The notes under the pieces: model-generated
What the model was told of the DNA's origin: nothing
Databases searched by the model: none
The model's input: the letters and a program-made list of their open reading frames with translations, nothing else
Made by a program: the position numbers and the translations under genes
Origin: Beroe ovata
Taxonomy: Eukaryota; Ctenophora; Nuda; Beroida; Beroidae
NCBI GenBank assembly: GCA_946803715.1
Contig: CAMPET010000028.1
Location: 127,151-160,477 of the forward strand
DNA length: 33,327 nt
Reading direction: 5' to 3'
In this document: positions 10,431 to 21,717 of the stretch, in pieces
Layout: every line of letters begins with the position of its first letter
How positions within the stretch are numbered: position 1 is the first letter of the stretch

Positions 10431-12946
10431 TCAAACTTTCCGAGCTTCTTTGAAACTCTCCCCTCCCAGAACCGTCTTCAAATCCTGGCAAACGCCCCTC
10501 AACTCCTTTATAAACGCAGCTCCGTCATTGTGAGGTGGATAATACGAAGCCTGGGTCCCAAACCAGTCATCAAACATGGCATAGCCCACTCCCAACCCGT
10601 CTTGGACCACAGCCGCAAATCCACCCACTTCCAGGGCTGGGGAAGCCAAAGTGCTGGTCGATAGAGTAATGTGGTTCAACTTCGCATAGCTGGGATCTGT
10701 GAATATGGGCAGGGGAGCGCCGCCGAGTTTCTCATGAATGTATTTCAGAGCAAAGAGGTGCCTGTCGAAGCCCTGGCCCATGGCAGCTTCCCGAGTGAGT
10801 TGGCTGTGCTTCTTGGAGCATGCCTGGAGGAGCTCAGACATTGTGGATAAGCTGGTCGGGTTATCGTGATCAAATGCGATGCTGCATGCCTTGGTCTCCT
10901 TTGTACAGGGTCGCACGGTCTCAGTCCTGCCAAATTTGAATGCAGCTGTGCTACAGGACTCATATGTTCCAACAAACTCCTTCATCAGTCTCCAATACGC
11001 CATTTGGAAGGAAAGCTGACAGATTGAATCCGGGCTTATCTTCAACTTCTTCAAATCTTTCTTTCCGAACCCTTCAAACTTCAGCACATCTAACTTGAAA
11101 CTGTACTTCACTGCATCGAAGTCAGTTCTGGCGTTATCAATGACATTGAGGAGGTTTTCTGAAAGAACAGGGTCCCATCTCTGCACACTACTCTCTCCAG
11201 CTTCCCCAGAGAAGTGTTTTTTCGTAGAATCTTCATAAATTTCGTTGAAGTACCTCAACACGGAAACACCATCTCCCCAAGAATGCTCAAAATGAACGGC
11301 CCCCTTCCCGTTTTTCGTGATAATCATATTGAACGATTTGTCGAACCACCGATTGTATGCCTCACCGTGGAGCCCGTTCTTGATGAGCGGTATTGCATCG
11401 TACTCCGTCAATTCTTCCCCTGGGCCCCGGTTCGAAACATCATACTCATCCAAACAGAGAACAAACAGGGCACTGTCAATCCGGACCATCATTTCGGCGT
11501 TCAGCTGCTCAAGTTCGGGCCGGGATTCGGCCCAGGAACTCCTGCTCATTGAGGTGAAGAATCCGATCGAGTTCTCGTTAATCGGCCGAGAATCCGATAA
11601 AATCTCGTGAAGACTCGCCTTCACTACTCCTCCATCAATAATTTCACCGTTATCCTCCAACACATCAAAACTGTAGAAATGTCCCTTGTGAATGACAGCT
11701 ATGTGTTTGGAATCGGGAAAACACCTGTTTTCATCCCGACCAGGTTTTGGAACTCTGGTAGAGTGAAAGAGCATGGGATATTGTCGCATGTCAAGGGGGA
11801 ATGCTTTCATCAGATATGCTCCATACCAAGACATCGATTCTGGAACTTTCCGCATCAAATCCTTGAATTTTTCAGTGTCACTTTTCTTAGGATCTAAATG
11901 GTAGATGTCAGGAGCTAGGACGCCATCTCTGTACGATCTATAAAATCTCATGGAGGATAAGATGAGGTTTGTTGCCCGATTTAGTTGGGTGTTTTGATCA
12001 GGGTTCGGATCATCGACAAAGCCGAGGAAGGGGTTGCTGTTCAGAACAACAGATCTCCTGTCCTTCTGGTAAAGTTCTGTCCATGGTTCGTGGATGTAGG
12101 AGGAGTTTTTGTTCTTTCTGTCCGATAGGAGGAGATGTTCTTGTAACTGCTTCCCTTCGTCTGGGAGAGGGGGAGAGGATTATAAAGAACTGGGGATATT
12201 AATAAAGAACTGGGGATATATTAGAAGAGAGGGACGAGGGGATGGAATAAATATCGTGATTGAGAGATTTAGAGTGAGGTCATAACGGCGAGGATAAATC
12301 AGTAGTTTATTCTATGTGAAGATTAAGGAAGTGGTAGAGATCAGAGAGATTCAGGAAATTGACGATACTAGGGTGTGGCTGTGATGGATTATTTGCCATG
12401 GCCTGAGTTTCAGAAATTTAACAGCCTGCATGACAAAACATCGCCACATTTCAGATAAAATTACCATGTCCATTGTACATTTCTACATTGTGCTAGGTAT
12501 ATACTTGAATAATACGACATATTTCGAACATTGAAGGGGAACATCACACATACCCTGCAGGAAGCTATTGACAATCCTCTCTGACCTCCTATACTCCACA
12601 TCACTCAGTATTGGGTGTAGGGAGGCAAGATACCTTCGACATGTATCTTCTAATTTGGGGATCGGTAACCTAGGCAACGATTTCTGGAAATGCTGGGAGG
12701 AGATGCTTGTTATGTGGGTTGCTATGACGGTTCCTAACGTTGCTAAGAGAATAGGATTAACACCATCACGGTTGTAAAGTAAGGTAAATTATTGCCTTAT
12801 TGTACCTGTGTGGGAAGTACAGATTTGGTGATGTATCCATCATCATCTCCCATCCCTGACACTGTCCTTCTCACATCACACACGCCACCACCGCCATGAG
12901 GCTGGGGCACGCCACGGGCGTGCAGACCACGCCCCAATCGTAGCAT
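10431..12946 (-). CDS. CPT2: carnitine O-palmitoyltransferase 2, mitochondrial (copy A)
   Basis: Exons 12946-12806, 12683-12554 and 12160-10431 join in phase to 666 residues (human CPT2 is 658). CPT2 sits on the matrix side of the inner mitochondrial membrane and converts acylcarnitine plus CoA to acyl-CoA plus carnitine. The N-terminus (MLRLGRGLHARGV) is Arg-rich with no acidic residue, as expected of a matrix presequence. Family signatures in order: SLPRLPIPKLEDT, PWTELY, RATNL, the CPT2-specific segment with SWYGAYL around residues 175-213, RWFDKSFN, HFEHSWGDG with the catalytic His at residue 383, TYESCSTAAF, GRTET, EAAMGQGFDRHLF and STSTL. Every catalytic motif is intact, so it should be active. 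It is the canonical copy of the pair. Confidence 0.95.
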
Positions 12947-13609
12947 TCAACACACCGTTACCATGGCTACGGTAAAATTCAGTGAACGTTTCGTGGGATG
13001 GGGAATCATAGAAAGTAATGCAAGGTTTCTCGATTTATAGATCACTTCAATCAAGTTATTCAAGTTGGGACAAGTGAAAGTAGGTTCCATTTTCGTAAAC
13101 TAATCATTGTATTATTAACAAATTTATTAAAACAAAATGAATCATGATCTATGGATATTATTTATTTTAGATTACAAATATTCTACATGTATTGTACAAT
13201 CAGTTCTGGTACAGTTCTGGTACAATAAAGATGTGACTTAGATTTGACCGAGGTTTATCAACGTAGTTATCAGTTCAACAAGAGTAGTAAGTTTCTCACA
13301 ACAAATTAGCCGTATATAATTTAATCCCATCACTATTTTCTCCCACCCTTGTTCCTTACTCATTTCCACGCCAATCTAGTGTAATTTAGTCCAACCATAA
13401 CTTACTAAACAACCGTTAAATTTATCAGAAAACAAAAGAAGATCCTTCTGAGCTGTATCTGGAGGTTTATCAAAAACTATTATAAATTACATTTGATGAC
13501 AAGAAAAACATAATGTATCTTATATCTGACATTAATATATTACATGACGTATATTAAATAACAACTATTTACATTGTATGGTTATTGCATCTGAAAATCT
13601 GACAAGTCC
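12947..13609. other. intergenic, CPT2-A upstream region
   Basis: Holds the presumed CPT2-A promoter and 5' UTR. I see no TATA-type element I would defend and no gene. Confidence 0.4.
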
Positions 13610-13615
13610 TTTATT
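13610..13615 (-). terminator. polyadenylation signal of ZC2HC1C-like gene
   Basis: AATAAA on the gene strand, about 100 nt after the stop at 13714. Confidence 0.55.
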
Positions 13616-13713
13616 CCTCTGGCCTAACAACAGTCCAGCTGAACTGAACAATACTAACTTCTTCCTCACTCCTTCCTCACTTCTTATCCCCGCCTGTCCT
13701 CACTTTTCCTCCC

Positions 13714-15390
13714 TTATCTTCTCCTCTGGACCGGTTTCTTAGCAACAGGACCCCGTCGCATACTCTTCTCCTTGCAGTGTACCACATGTCTGTTATAGGC
13801 CGCTTCATTGAACCTCCTGTTGCAATACTGACAGGTTTCGTAATCAGGATTAGAGACGGGAGGAGGGGCAGTGCCCGTCTTTGCACACTGGACAATCTGT
13901 TGGAATTCCTCGTGAGCTGTCTTCCAATCTTTCCTCTTTGCTTTGGGTACCTCCTTCAAATGAGCTCCTCTCGCCACATAACTCGCGTAGTCCGTCCCCT
14001 CAGCCCGTTGTTTCGTCATGTCAAACTTCTTCCTTTCCTTCTTCTGTGACAACTTTTTGCACACCGTCATGTGCTTCCCGAGTCGGTCCTCGCCGAATTT
14101 CCGCCCACAAATCCCACACTCCGCCAGGCGGATTTCGTTTTGCTCGCCTTCCTGAGGGACGTTTGGAAACTGGGTGGAATCCCTGGCGCCAGAGACAGGG
14201 TCCTGACTGGATTCTTCTTCCTCGGGGCGGGTTGAAGCAGGGGGTTCAATTGGTAATGAATTCTTCCTCACTGCTTTCCTCTTTTTCTGCTCAACGGGTA
14301 TACTCTCAACATGGCTGCTTTCAGAGTTTATACTGTCCAATCTGGCGATCTTTTCATTTCTCAACCTATCCTCCCTAGCCTTCTCTTCTCTCATCTTCTC
14401 TTCCCTTATCTTCTCTTCCCTTATCTTCTCTTCTCTCCTCTCCCGCGCTTTCCTCTTTTCCTCTTCCTCCTGCAACTTCATCTCCTCTAACTTCCTCTCC
14501 TCAGCAGCTATTTTCCTCAACAACTCCTCCTCTTTCCGCTTGATAATTAGTTTCAGATTGCCTCTCTCAGATTCCGGTAACTGGGCCGGGAGAGGCGCTT
14601 GCTCCTTCACCAAATCTGTCTTTCTCTTTGCGGAGGCCGCTCCCGCTGGGGCATCTTGTTTCGTCTTTGTCGGAGGAAATGGACTTCGCCGTGTTTTTGG
14701 AGTTATGTTTGCAGGTTCTTTCACAGCTTTCGGAACATGGTCTGGCCTTGCATGACCATTGGTCGGGTGAACCAATTCATTTTCCTGATGAACATGACTC
14801 TCCTCTCGAGGTTTTGTCTGACTTGATCCACTTGAAATCGGAGGTAGAACTGGTGTTTTGTTCAGCTTCCCTCCGATCACCGGGACACCATACGGACGAT
14901 GAGATTCTGACACCACTTTGTTCTCATCTCGATAACTTGACACCTCTTCGAAATCGAGTTTCATCCCCGGTGACGCCATTCTATCGTGTCCATTACTGCC
15001 ATGATCTCTCCCAGAGGTCACACCATTCATGACAGGATCATGGTGATCGACGGGTGGAGTGATGGGTGATTTGAGGGAATATCTCCGATTCGCAGTACTT
15101 TTCGGGGTGGTCTCAATTGGACCAAGTACTTTGGGGTGCTTCGCGAGGGTCGCGGGTTGGGATCTGACTTTCCTCGTTTGTTGAGGTGTTACCACACACT
15201 CGATTCCATCACCGAGGTTTTTAGCACTGAGAATCCGCAACTTTTCCTCCCGTTCTATGAAGATTTTCCGCTGCAAGTCCTGTTTGAGAAGCTCAAGCTG
15301 GGAGGAGTGTCGGCGGAAGTGGGAGGAGGTACGAAGGGAGGGGATGCGGGATTTGGGCGGGCGCCGGACCGCGGGATATACGTGGGACAT
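13714..15390 (-). CDS. ZC2HC1C: ZC2HC1C-like C2HC zinc-finger protein
   Basis: Single large exon, 558 residues from the first in-frame ATG. Two C2HC fingers with spacing C-X2-C-X11-H-X3-C lie at residues 425-444 (CGICGRKF...) and 520-539 (CQYCNRRF...). They are separated by a basic linker with the family's FDMTKQRAEGT and KRKDWKTAHEEFQ-type segments. A charged coiled coil (about 275-350) precedes them and contains REEKI/REEKM repeats, encoded by a pyrimidine-rich 15 bp DNA repeat near 14370-14450. The N-terminal 250 residues look disordered. The family has three vertebrate members; the coil plus spacing fits ZC2HC1C best. Molecular function is poorly known. The frame is also open upstream to an acceptor, CCCCAG, with the exon beginning at 15419, so an unseen 5' exon or a trans-spliced leader is possible. 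It sits between the two CPT2 genes. Confidence 0.85.
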   Translation of the reverse strand: MSHVYPAVRRPPKSRIPSLRTSSHFRRHSSQLELLKQDLQRKIFIEREEKLRILSAKNLGDGIECVVTPQQTRKVRSQPATLAKHPKVLGPIETTPKSTANRRYSLKSPITPPVDHHDPVMNGVTSGRDHGSNGHDRMASPGMKLDFEEVSSYRDENKVVSESHRPYGVPVIGGKLNKTPVLPPISSGSSQTKPREESHVHQENELVHPTNGHARPDHVPKAVKEPANITPKTRRSPFPPTKTKQDAPAGAASAKRKTDLVKEQAPLPAQLPESERGNLKLIIKRKEEELLRKIAAEERKLEEMKLQEEEEKRKARERREEKIREEKIREEKMREEKAREDRLRNEKIARLDSINSESSHVESIPVEQKKRKAVRKNSLPIEPPASTRPEEEESSQDPVSGARDSTQFPNVPQEGEQNEIRLAECGICGRKFGEDRLGKHMTVCKKLSQKKERKKFDMTKQRAEGTDYASYVARGAHLKEVPKAKRKDWKTAHEEFQQIVQCAKTGTAPPPVSNPDYETCQYCNRRFNEAAYNRHVVHCKEKSMRRGPVAKKPVQRRR

Positions 15391-15858
15391 GCGGGAGTTT
15401 TTGGGGGAAGTCAGCCTTCCTGGGGACGAGATGATAGGGTGAGTTAATATCAGTTGAAACTCTAGAATATGAGAATATGGTTCACAATGCGAAAGTTTTT
15501 GAAAACATGTTTTCGACTCTAATCAAATAGATTTTATAGATCATTGAATTCAAATCATCTGAAATTGAAATTCTACGGAAATTATGTGTACAGTACACGT
15601 TACTTGAAATACGATGTAAAAATGTTGCGTTATTTGCTTTTCAATATCGCGTAACACAAACGTCTCGTCAAAGTCAGAAACAGTCTAGGAACCTCAGCTT
15701 TATCAATAGTCACACAAGTTGAAACTTCAAATTGAAATCAATAAGACATCAAAAACTCAAAAGAATATCATATCATGCGTCAATGGACACGTTCAATGTC
15801 ACAAATAATCACAAATCATCCTGAAAACATACGAAAAACACCCGTAACATGCTACTAA

Positions 15859-18209
15859 CTAAGGTTTTCGGGCGGGTTTAAAGTTTTTACCCTGCATCAC
15901 GGCATGTATATCCTCAGTCACCGAGTGAAGGTTGGAAACAAAGTCTGTAAAGTGTCCGTTTGGCAGGTAACATGATACTGCAGCACCGATACTGTTATTC
16001 CGTATCAAATAACCTGGGAATAAGGGGGAGGGGGTTAACTGGGGGTTATAGGGGAGTGTTATAACTGGTGGTGATTATTTGATCAGTTATCATAGTTATA
16101 GTGGAGCTGTGATATATCAATATATTGGATAACAGTCTGTGATGATAATGGTAAGTTTATCACGTTATATATAAGTATCACGTTATGATATTGCTCCTTC
16201 ATAAAGTTTGCTCACCGAGTCCGTAGCCGTGAGGTGATGTAGCACCGAATGTCAGGTAGTAGAGCAGGGCAGGGGATCCCACTGTACTCGTTGAGACCCC
16301 GATTGTGGACATTTTACCCCAGCTCGGATCAGTGAACAGATCAAGCTCCCCCTTCCCGTCCCATCTGTTGAGAGCTCTCATAGCGAACAGATGACGATCA
16401 AATCCGAGTCCTTGAGCAGCCTCCCTGCAGAGTGTCACGTGTTTAAGTGAACACTGATTCATGAGCGCACACATATCTGTAACTGTGGCAGGATGGGCGT
16501 GGTCGAACGCGATGGAGCAATTCTTAGTTTCCGTTGTGCATGATCGGATGGTCTCCGTACGGCCCGATCTGAACGCAGCAGTACTCCCAGATTCGTATGT
16601 GCCGACACAAGTGCCGTGTGTCCTCCAGTAGGCTATCTGAAACACAAGCTGGCATACGGAGTCCGGACTGACGCCAAACTTCTTGATAGCATCCTTACCG
16701 AATGCCTCGCTGTAGAATTCGACCAAATCGTAGCCCGATTTCGCGGCCTCGAAATTCCTCTTTGCATCATCCAGATCTCTGCAAACCTCGTCACTGATGA
16801 CAGGATTGAGTGGTATGAGCTTGGCACAGTTTCCATTATCCCAGACAATGGGTGATCGCTTGAGATAATCCGCCTGAACAGCACCCATCATGTGAATGAT
16901 GGTAACCCCATCGCCCCATGAGTGCTCAAAGTTTATCCCAGCATTACCACTCTGATCTACGATCATACTGAATGATTTGTCATACCAGCGATTGCTACCT
17001 TCTCCAACGAGACCATTCTTCAGCATGCTTTCGGCGGAGTCTAATGACACATCATCCAGACACAACACAAACAGCGCACTGTCAATAGCCTCCAGGAGAG
17101 CTGAATTTTGTGCTTCCAATTTCGGTCTGATTTCCGACCACGACACTCTATCAAGCGCAGTGAAGTACCCAAACGAATCCCCATTCTTTGGCCGATCATC
17201 TCCCAGTATTTGAGATATCTTGGACTTGATTGCGAGCGTGTTGGCAATGTTCCAAGACTCGTCAAGGACTTGCAACTTGTAGAGATGACCTTTATGGAAC
17301 ACAACCAAATGTTTGGACTCTGGAAACCTAACATTTTCATCTCGATATCTCCGCGGGAGCCTCGTTGATTGGAAGAGATGTGGAAACTGTAACATGCACG
17401 TGTTTATGGGCTCCAGTTTTTCAGCCCGGAGCGAGCAGAAATATCTCAGGGTCGATGTCACAAGGTTTGTTGCCCGGTCAAGTTGGTTATTCGATGTGGG
17501 GTCAGGGTCAGTAGCATAACACAGGTAAGGGTTCTGGTTTAGGAGTACTGATCCCCGGTCACATTGGTACATTTCGGCCCAGGCGTGGTGAACGTAGCTG
17601 TACTGTGGATCCAGAGTTGGCTCTCGGGCAAGCAGTTGGGCATGGAGATCACGGCCAATACCTGATATATCACAACTGTTATATGCTGGAAACATTTTGT
17701 TTCCAACATATTGTCAAAAATCTCTTTGAACATTTTTTTGTTTAGAAAAGGTATCGTAAAAAATCTCTTTGAACAAAGAATGATGTTTATCAAATTGTAC
17801 GTAGTACCATTTTGAAACTACGTACCATTTTGAAACTCTTGAACAATCTCTGTTGTCCTTTTCAATTCTTCCTCTGTCAGTAGAGGGGCTTGAGAAGTGA
17901 GGTATTTGGAACACGTGTCAGAGAGAGATGGAATGGGAAGTCTGGGCAACGATTCTTGCAGTGCCTGGAGACAAATTGCATAATCACTCACTTCTCAACA
18001 TTACTATATTACAGCTGATACAATAAGAAGACTTTTATATAATGAGATGAATCGTTTTCAAAAGAGAAGGCACCTATTCTACTCACTGTTGTTGGTGAAC
18101 TGGAATGCTGCAAGTAGTTACATTCTGCATTAGCTGCTACATTTCCTAGTTGTGCACAAGAAAGCTGGAATGAACTTTTCAATGCTGTGTTTGGTATCAG
18201 CCTCAGCAT
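15859..18209 (-). CDS. carnitine palmitoyltransferase 2 paralogue (copy B, lacks membrane insert)
   Basis: Exons 18209-18087, 17964-17826, 17661-16216 and 16013-15859 join in phase to 620 residues. The N-terminus (MLRLIPNTALKSSFQLS) looks like a mitochondrial presequence and leads into NYLQHSSSPT and ESLPRLPIP, as in CPT2. NRWYDKSFS, FEHSWGDG (catalytic His at residue 334), TYESGSTAAF, GRTETIR, GLGFDRHLF and STSTV are kept. Compared with copy A, about 36 residues are missing between LRAEKLEP and MLQFPHLF. That is where CPT2 carries its membrane-association insert (SWYGAYL region). The C-terminal part is also divergent (YYLTFGATSPHGYGLG). The extra 3' intron (16215-16014) is absent from copy A. 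It is likely an active acyltransferase with changed membrane binding or substrate range; this is inference. The exon 2 donor is duplicated. Confidence 0.9.
17804..17836 (-). repeat. 18 bp direct repeat duplicating the CPT2-B exon 2 donor
   Basis: GTACCATTTTGAAAC occurs at 17804-17818 and 17822-17836. On the gene strand each copy reads CAAAATG|GTACGTA, so two donors lie 18 nt apart. The upstream one (exon end 17826) joins exon 3 correctly. The other would add an in-frame TAG. Confidence 0.8.
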
Positions 18210-18488
18210 GTCAAAGCTAGAGTTTATAATGTTAGGCTATCTGGGTAGTCTGCTGATCATCAGATTTGAACTGTCAAATTATCAAGTCATGAATAACCAA
18301 GCCCTAAGTGCTAGACACCAGTGGTGAATATGGTCATATAACATCAGAATATCCAGTCCAAACAGTCACTTTAACTTAAATAACAGTAAAACTTGATGAA
18401 AACCAAGCTGTATCATACAATCACTACAATATGTCAGTTCAATTTAACCAGAATAAAACTTATTAGAAAAGTTAGCTGAAATTCTTGA

Positions 18489-19420
18489 TTAAAACAAGAT
18501 ATTACCATCTCCATCATCTCCATCAGAGGCTTCTTTGTCACCATTTTTATCTTCTTTTGATAAATCAGAACAATCAGTTCTTATGTTTGCTGAATCTGGC
18601 ATATCTTCTGAACTAACATGTTTTGAAGATTCTGACTGATTTTCTTCAGAATCTTGATTTCCTGATTCAATATACTGCTTTTCAAGTACAATATCATTCT
18701 TTGCACTTCGAACCTTTAATTGGAGCTTGGTACAGTAACTCATGAAGCTCTCTGAAACATAATTAGCTGCCCTGAAAGGAAATAGTATCAGGATATCAAA
18801 AATTTGATCTTAACCAGATAGCACCCCTTGAAGTCATTATACTCACTTGAAAACTGGCTTATATTCAGTTTGAATATCTTGCCAGGGGTCGAGAAGCATA
18901 GCTGGATGAAACAGAGTGTTGGCTGACCTATACTTTTGAGTCTGTGTGTTCTCAAAACTAGCATTCTAGTGGGAACACTGACTTATCACATGGTAGTCAA
19001 AAAATGAGCACAAAAACACCAAATTATATAAACAGGAACCTTCTGATGGAAGATTGACTTACAGGGGAAGACCCTTCATAGGATCCATTCATAGATCTAT
19101 ATCTAGGTGTAAACTGTCTTGCATCCTGTTGATATCCTCTACTCTTAAACCCATGGTAGGGTTGAAAATGGTGAGGAGACCTGTTAGAACCTGATTTTAG
19201 CCCAAATCATTGATACCCTTGGATCATAGAAGAGTTTATAACTCAATACAAACCTTTGGTTTGAGTAAGATGAGAACCTTGGTGAGTGGTAATTGTTTCC
19301 ATGATGCATTGCATTTGGCATTCTTGGGGGAATTCCATCTGAACGTCTTTTCCCACGCCTTAGACTTGGGAGCATATTTGCATTGGGGTCATACATGTTG
19401 CTCATTCTATTGAATTTCAT
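18489..19420 (-). CDS. MPLKIP: MPLKIP/TTDN1-like protein with acidic tail
   Basis: Exons 19420-19254, 19180-19063, 18965-18847 and 18771-18489 are phase-consistent and give about 228 residues (human MPLKIP 179). The N-terminal half is basic and rich in Pro, Ser, Tyr, Arg and Gly (SPHHFQPYHG, RFTPRYRS-type segments). It is followed by FHPAMLLDPWQDI, which matches the conserved MPLKIP FKPSMLEDPWAGL block. The C-terminal 80 residues are Ser/Glu/Asp-rich and end DGDDGDGNILF, an extension the human protein does not have. The human protein binds PLK1 and is mutated in non-photosensitive trichothiodystrophy. The first ATG is uncertain; MSNMYDPNAN five codons in is an alternative start. Its stop is only 279 bp upstream of the CPT2-B start codon on the same strand. 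Confidence 0.65.
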
Positions 19421-19982
19421 TAAAGGGATTCAATCTATGTGATTGAATAGTATTCATAATAGCGAGTTTCCCTAGTGTAAAGCTTTTCTCAAATGTTATA
19501 CCACAGACATCCATGCTTCCTGTGATAAGATGGCAAAGCCAAATCAATCTGGATTTACAGTAAATTCCTTTAGAGTATACAGTGAGTAATCAGCCAATTT
19601 GAAAAAAGGATAAAATGCTAAATAAGCTTCAGATGATTGAACATAGTAGTCAATGAGACAAAGTCAATTGAATTAAACCCACATACTCTTTACTACAAAT
19701 CTACTGACAGTTACAAGACATTATAGCAAGCTTCTTTAAGATCTCCAAAAAGTATGGTCCTCAAATTTGATAGTAAGAAAAAGTGTTGATATGTTCAATA
19801 AATAAATACCTTGCTCCTAAATATCTAGAAGAACAAAATAGGCATTAGAGGGAATATTAAACGAACCTAAGACACAGATTATAGTATGTGGCTCTAGTAG
19901 AATCCTCAATCAGGTCATTATAAATGGTGTCAATCTTGTACAACTATAAGGTTTCTGCCCACAGTTGAAAACTTGGGTATCC
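19421..19982. other. gene-free stretch upstream of MPLKIP-like gene
   Basis: AT-rich unique sequence with no supported feature. The MPLKIP promoter should lie at its left edge. Confidence 0.4.
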
Positions 19983-20373
19983 AAATGGACAAGGCTTCTA
20001 AATCAGTTACAAGTTATCCAAAACAGTGCTGCCAAGGTGGTGACAGGTAAATATAAATAGGGACATGTGGGAAATGATCTTCATGATCTTCATGGCTCCA
20101 GATCCGACAGCATATTGTATTCAAAATCGCACTCATACCATACAAAGCAATAAATGATCATGCACCTGAGTTCATTCGAGATATGTTCACCTACTCATAC
20201 CAAGGCTTCACACCAAGACTCATGACCCCATTTATGAGCACAAGATTTGGTCAGAAAAGCTTATCAATATCATTCATTGGACCCAAGATCTTCAACAACC
20301 TACCACCTTACATCACGACTGCCTGTAATACTGACTCATTTAAAAAACTCCTGAAATCTTTTCATAATCTCTC
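19983..20373 (+). mobile_element. 3' remnant of a CR1/L2-type LINE
   Basis: The frame fragments read LLNQLQVIQNSAAKVVTG, then FKIALIPYKAINDHAPEFI, then RFGQKSLSISFIGPKIFNNL, then FKKLLKSF. These are the usual C-terminal landmarks of CR1/L2-like reverse-transcriptase ORFs (LQxxQNxAA, LHGLAP-like, FGxRSF, WNSLP, FKxxLK). A stop and at least one frame change show it is dead. A GC-rich element begins exactly at its 3' side (20374). Confidence 0.7.
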
Positions 20374-20595
20374 TTGTCAGATGTTACCTGGCCTGATTTT
20401 GACCTGTTCATGTTTCTCCATTCTCGCGCGTGGCGCGCGCCTTCATCGAAGGCCGATGAAAACTGTGCGCGACAATCAGGTCAGGTTTGCCGGATGTTAT
20501 CTGTCCACTGTTTCTTGCGCGCGCCGCGCGCAATGCAAGATCAACAGTGGACAGCTCACAAATAACATCCGGCAAAGTCAGGTAACACTTGACAA
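20374..20595. mobile_element. second copy of the TTGTCAGAT foldback family
   Basis: It starts TTGTCAGATGTTACCTGGCC, close to the left end of the 3503-3900 element. It continues with the same GCGCGC and CTTCATCGAAGGC stems and ends with an inverted TTACCTGAC/TTGTCAAG motif. An inner hairpin pairs TTTGCCGGATGTTATCTG (about 20485) with its complement near 20575. There is no telomeric core and I could not find a target duplication, so the right end is approximate; GC-rich sequence continues to about 20690. Confidence 0.6.
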
Positions 20596-20970
20596 AATTT
20601 GTTTCCGCGCTCGCGCTCGCGCTGCGTGACCCATGGAATACACCACGGCCGCGCGCACTGCGCGTCTCCGTGGTCATGGTTTGCAGAAACTATTTTTGAC
20701 TTTTCAGTTCACTGAGCAGAACTGGGGCGTGCAACGTGTGCTGCAGTACGAACAAAGTCTCTCCACACCAAATGCAATCAAACTGACGGAATGAATTTCA
20801 GTCGTTAGCTTCCATTATAATTATATCAACCTAGCATGATTTCACTTTTATGTTTTTGTGATTTAAACACCTGCTGTCTGGGCTTGATAAAATATTGAGT
20901 CTAATGGAAGCTCCCAGTTCACTTTTACAATAGTAGCATACGTGCCCATGACAACTTTAACAACATTGTG

Positions 20971-21078
20971 ATATTTGGAATAGACTACCTATTCATGTGA
21001 AATCATGTTCATCATTGGAAACATTCAAAAGTTCACTGAAGACATTCCTTTTCACGAGATCATACAGAAATCACTGAT
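20971..21078 (+). mobile_element. second LINE C-terminal fragment
   Basis: Reads IWNRLPIHVKSCSSLETFKS and then SLKTFLF before a stop. This is the terminal WNxLPxxIR...FKxxLKxxLF motif of CR1/L2/Rex-like elements. It is a separate fragment from the one at 19983-20373, since the same motif occurs there too. Confidence 0.6.
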
Positions 21079-21302
21079 CATGTTATTCTTGTCACAAACA
21101 ATGAACTTTTGTTAGAAGTGTTTTAGGCTTTTGCCTTCTCTCAGTGAAATAACTTTCTCTTAACAAACGGGTACACGGTAAAGAATTCGGTGACAACTTT
21201 TCACGTTCATAATTATCTCACACAGTTGTACATAGGAGCTAGATAATTCTTCCTCTTAGCAACCTTGTTACTGTGTATAAACTACAATATTTTATTATTA
21301 TT

Positions 21303-21422
21303 ATTATGGAAGCAATAATGACAAGAACTAGTTTTCCAACTCGGGTTTCATGGTACTGATAGAACCAATCATCTGGGCTAGCCCCTGTCATTATTAGTTC
21401 TTGTCATTATTGCGTCCATAAT
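21303..21422. mobile_element. short inverted-repeat element (28 bp arms)
   Basis: Arms at 21303-21330 and 21395-21422 are reverse complements with one mismatch, around a 64 bp loop. There is no coding content. It is probably a small MITE or its footprint. Confidence 0.6.
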
Positions 21423-21717
21423 ATTGCTCCTTCGAACGAAGTCGAGCACTGTTTTTGCGAAATTCTTCCGAAAATTCTGATATTATGATTATTATTATAT
21501 TTCTGTCCTGTAAAATACTGTATACAGTCATTAAAGTTTGTTATCAATCCAGTTTGCTATCAACCCAGTTGCAGTTGCTGTGTACTGGATGGTTTACATT
21601 TTAATTTTCACATTTTATGTCCTCTGCTCTTCTGAAATTTTGTGTTTTAGGGCTAGGTTGCTGATGATGTCTATGGCAAGTATAATATTGCCGTACTGCA
21701 TAAATCTGCTGTGTTAT

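Noticed and set aside
11214-11897. Plus-strand frames opposite CPT2-A
   Set aside because: Antisense shadows of a conserved coding exon.
13777-15032. Several plus-strand frames opposite ZC2HC1C
   Set aside because: They are antisense shadows of a long GC-rich exon without motifs or splice sites.
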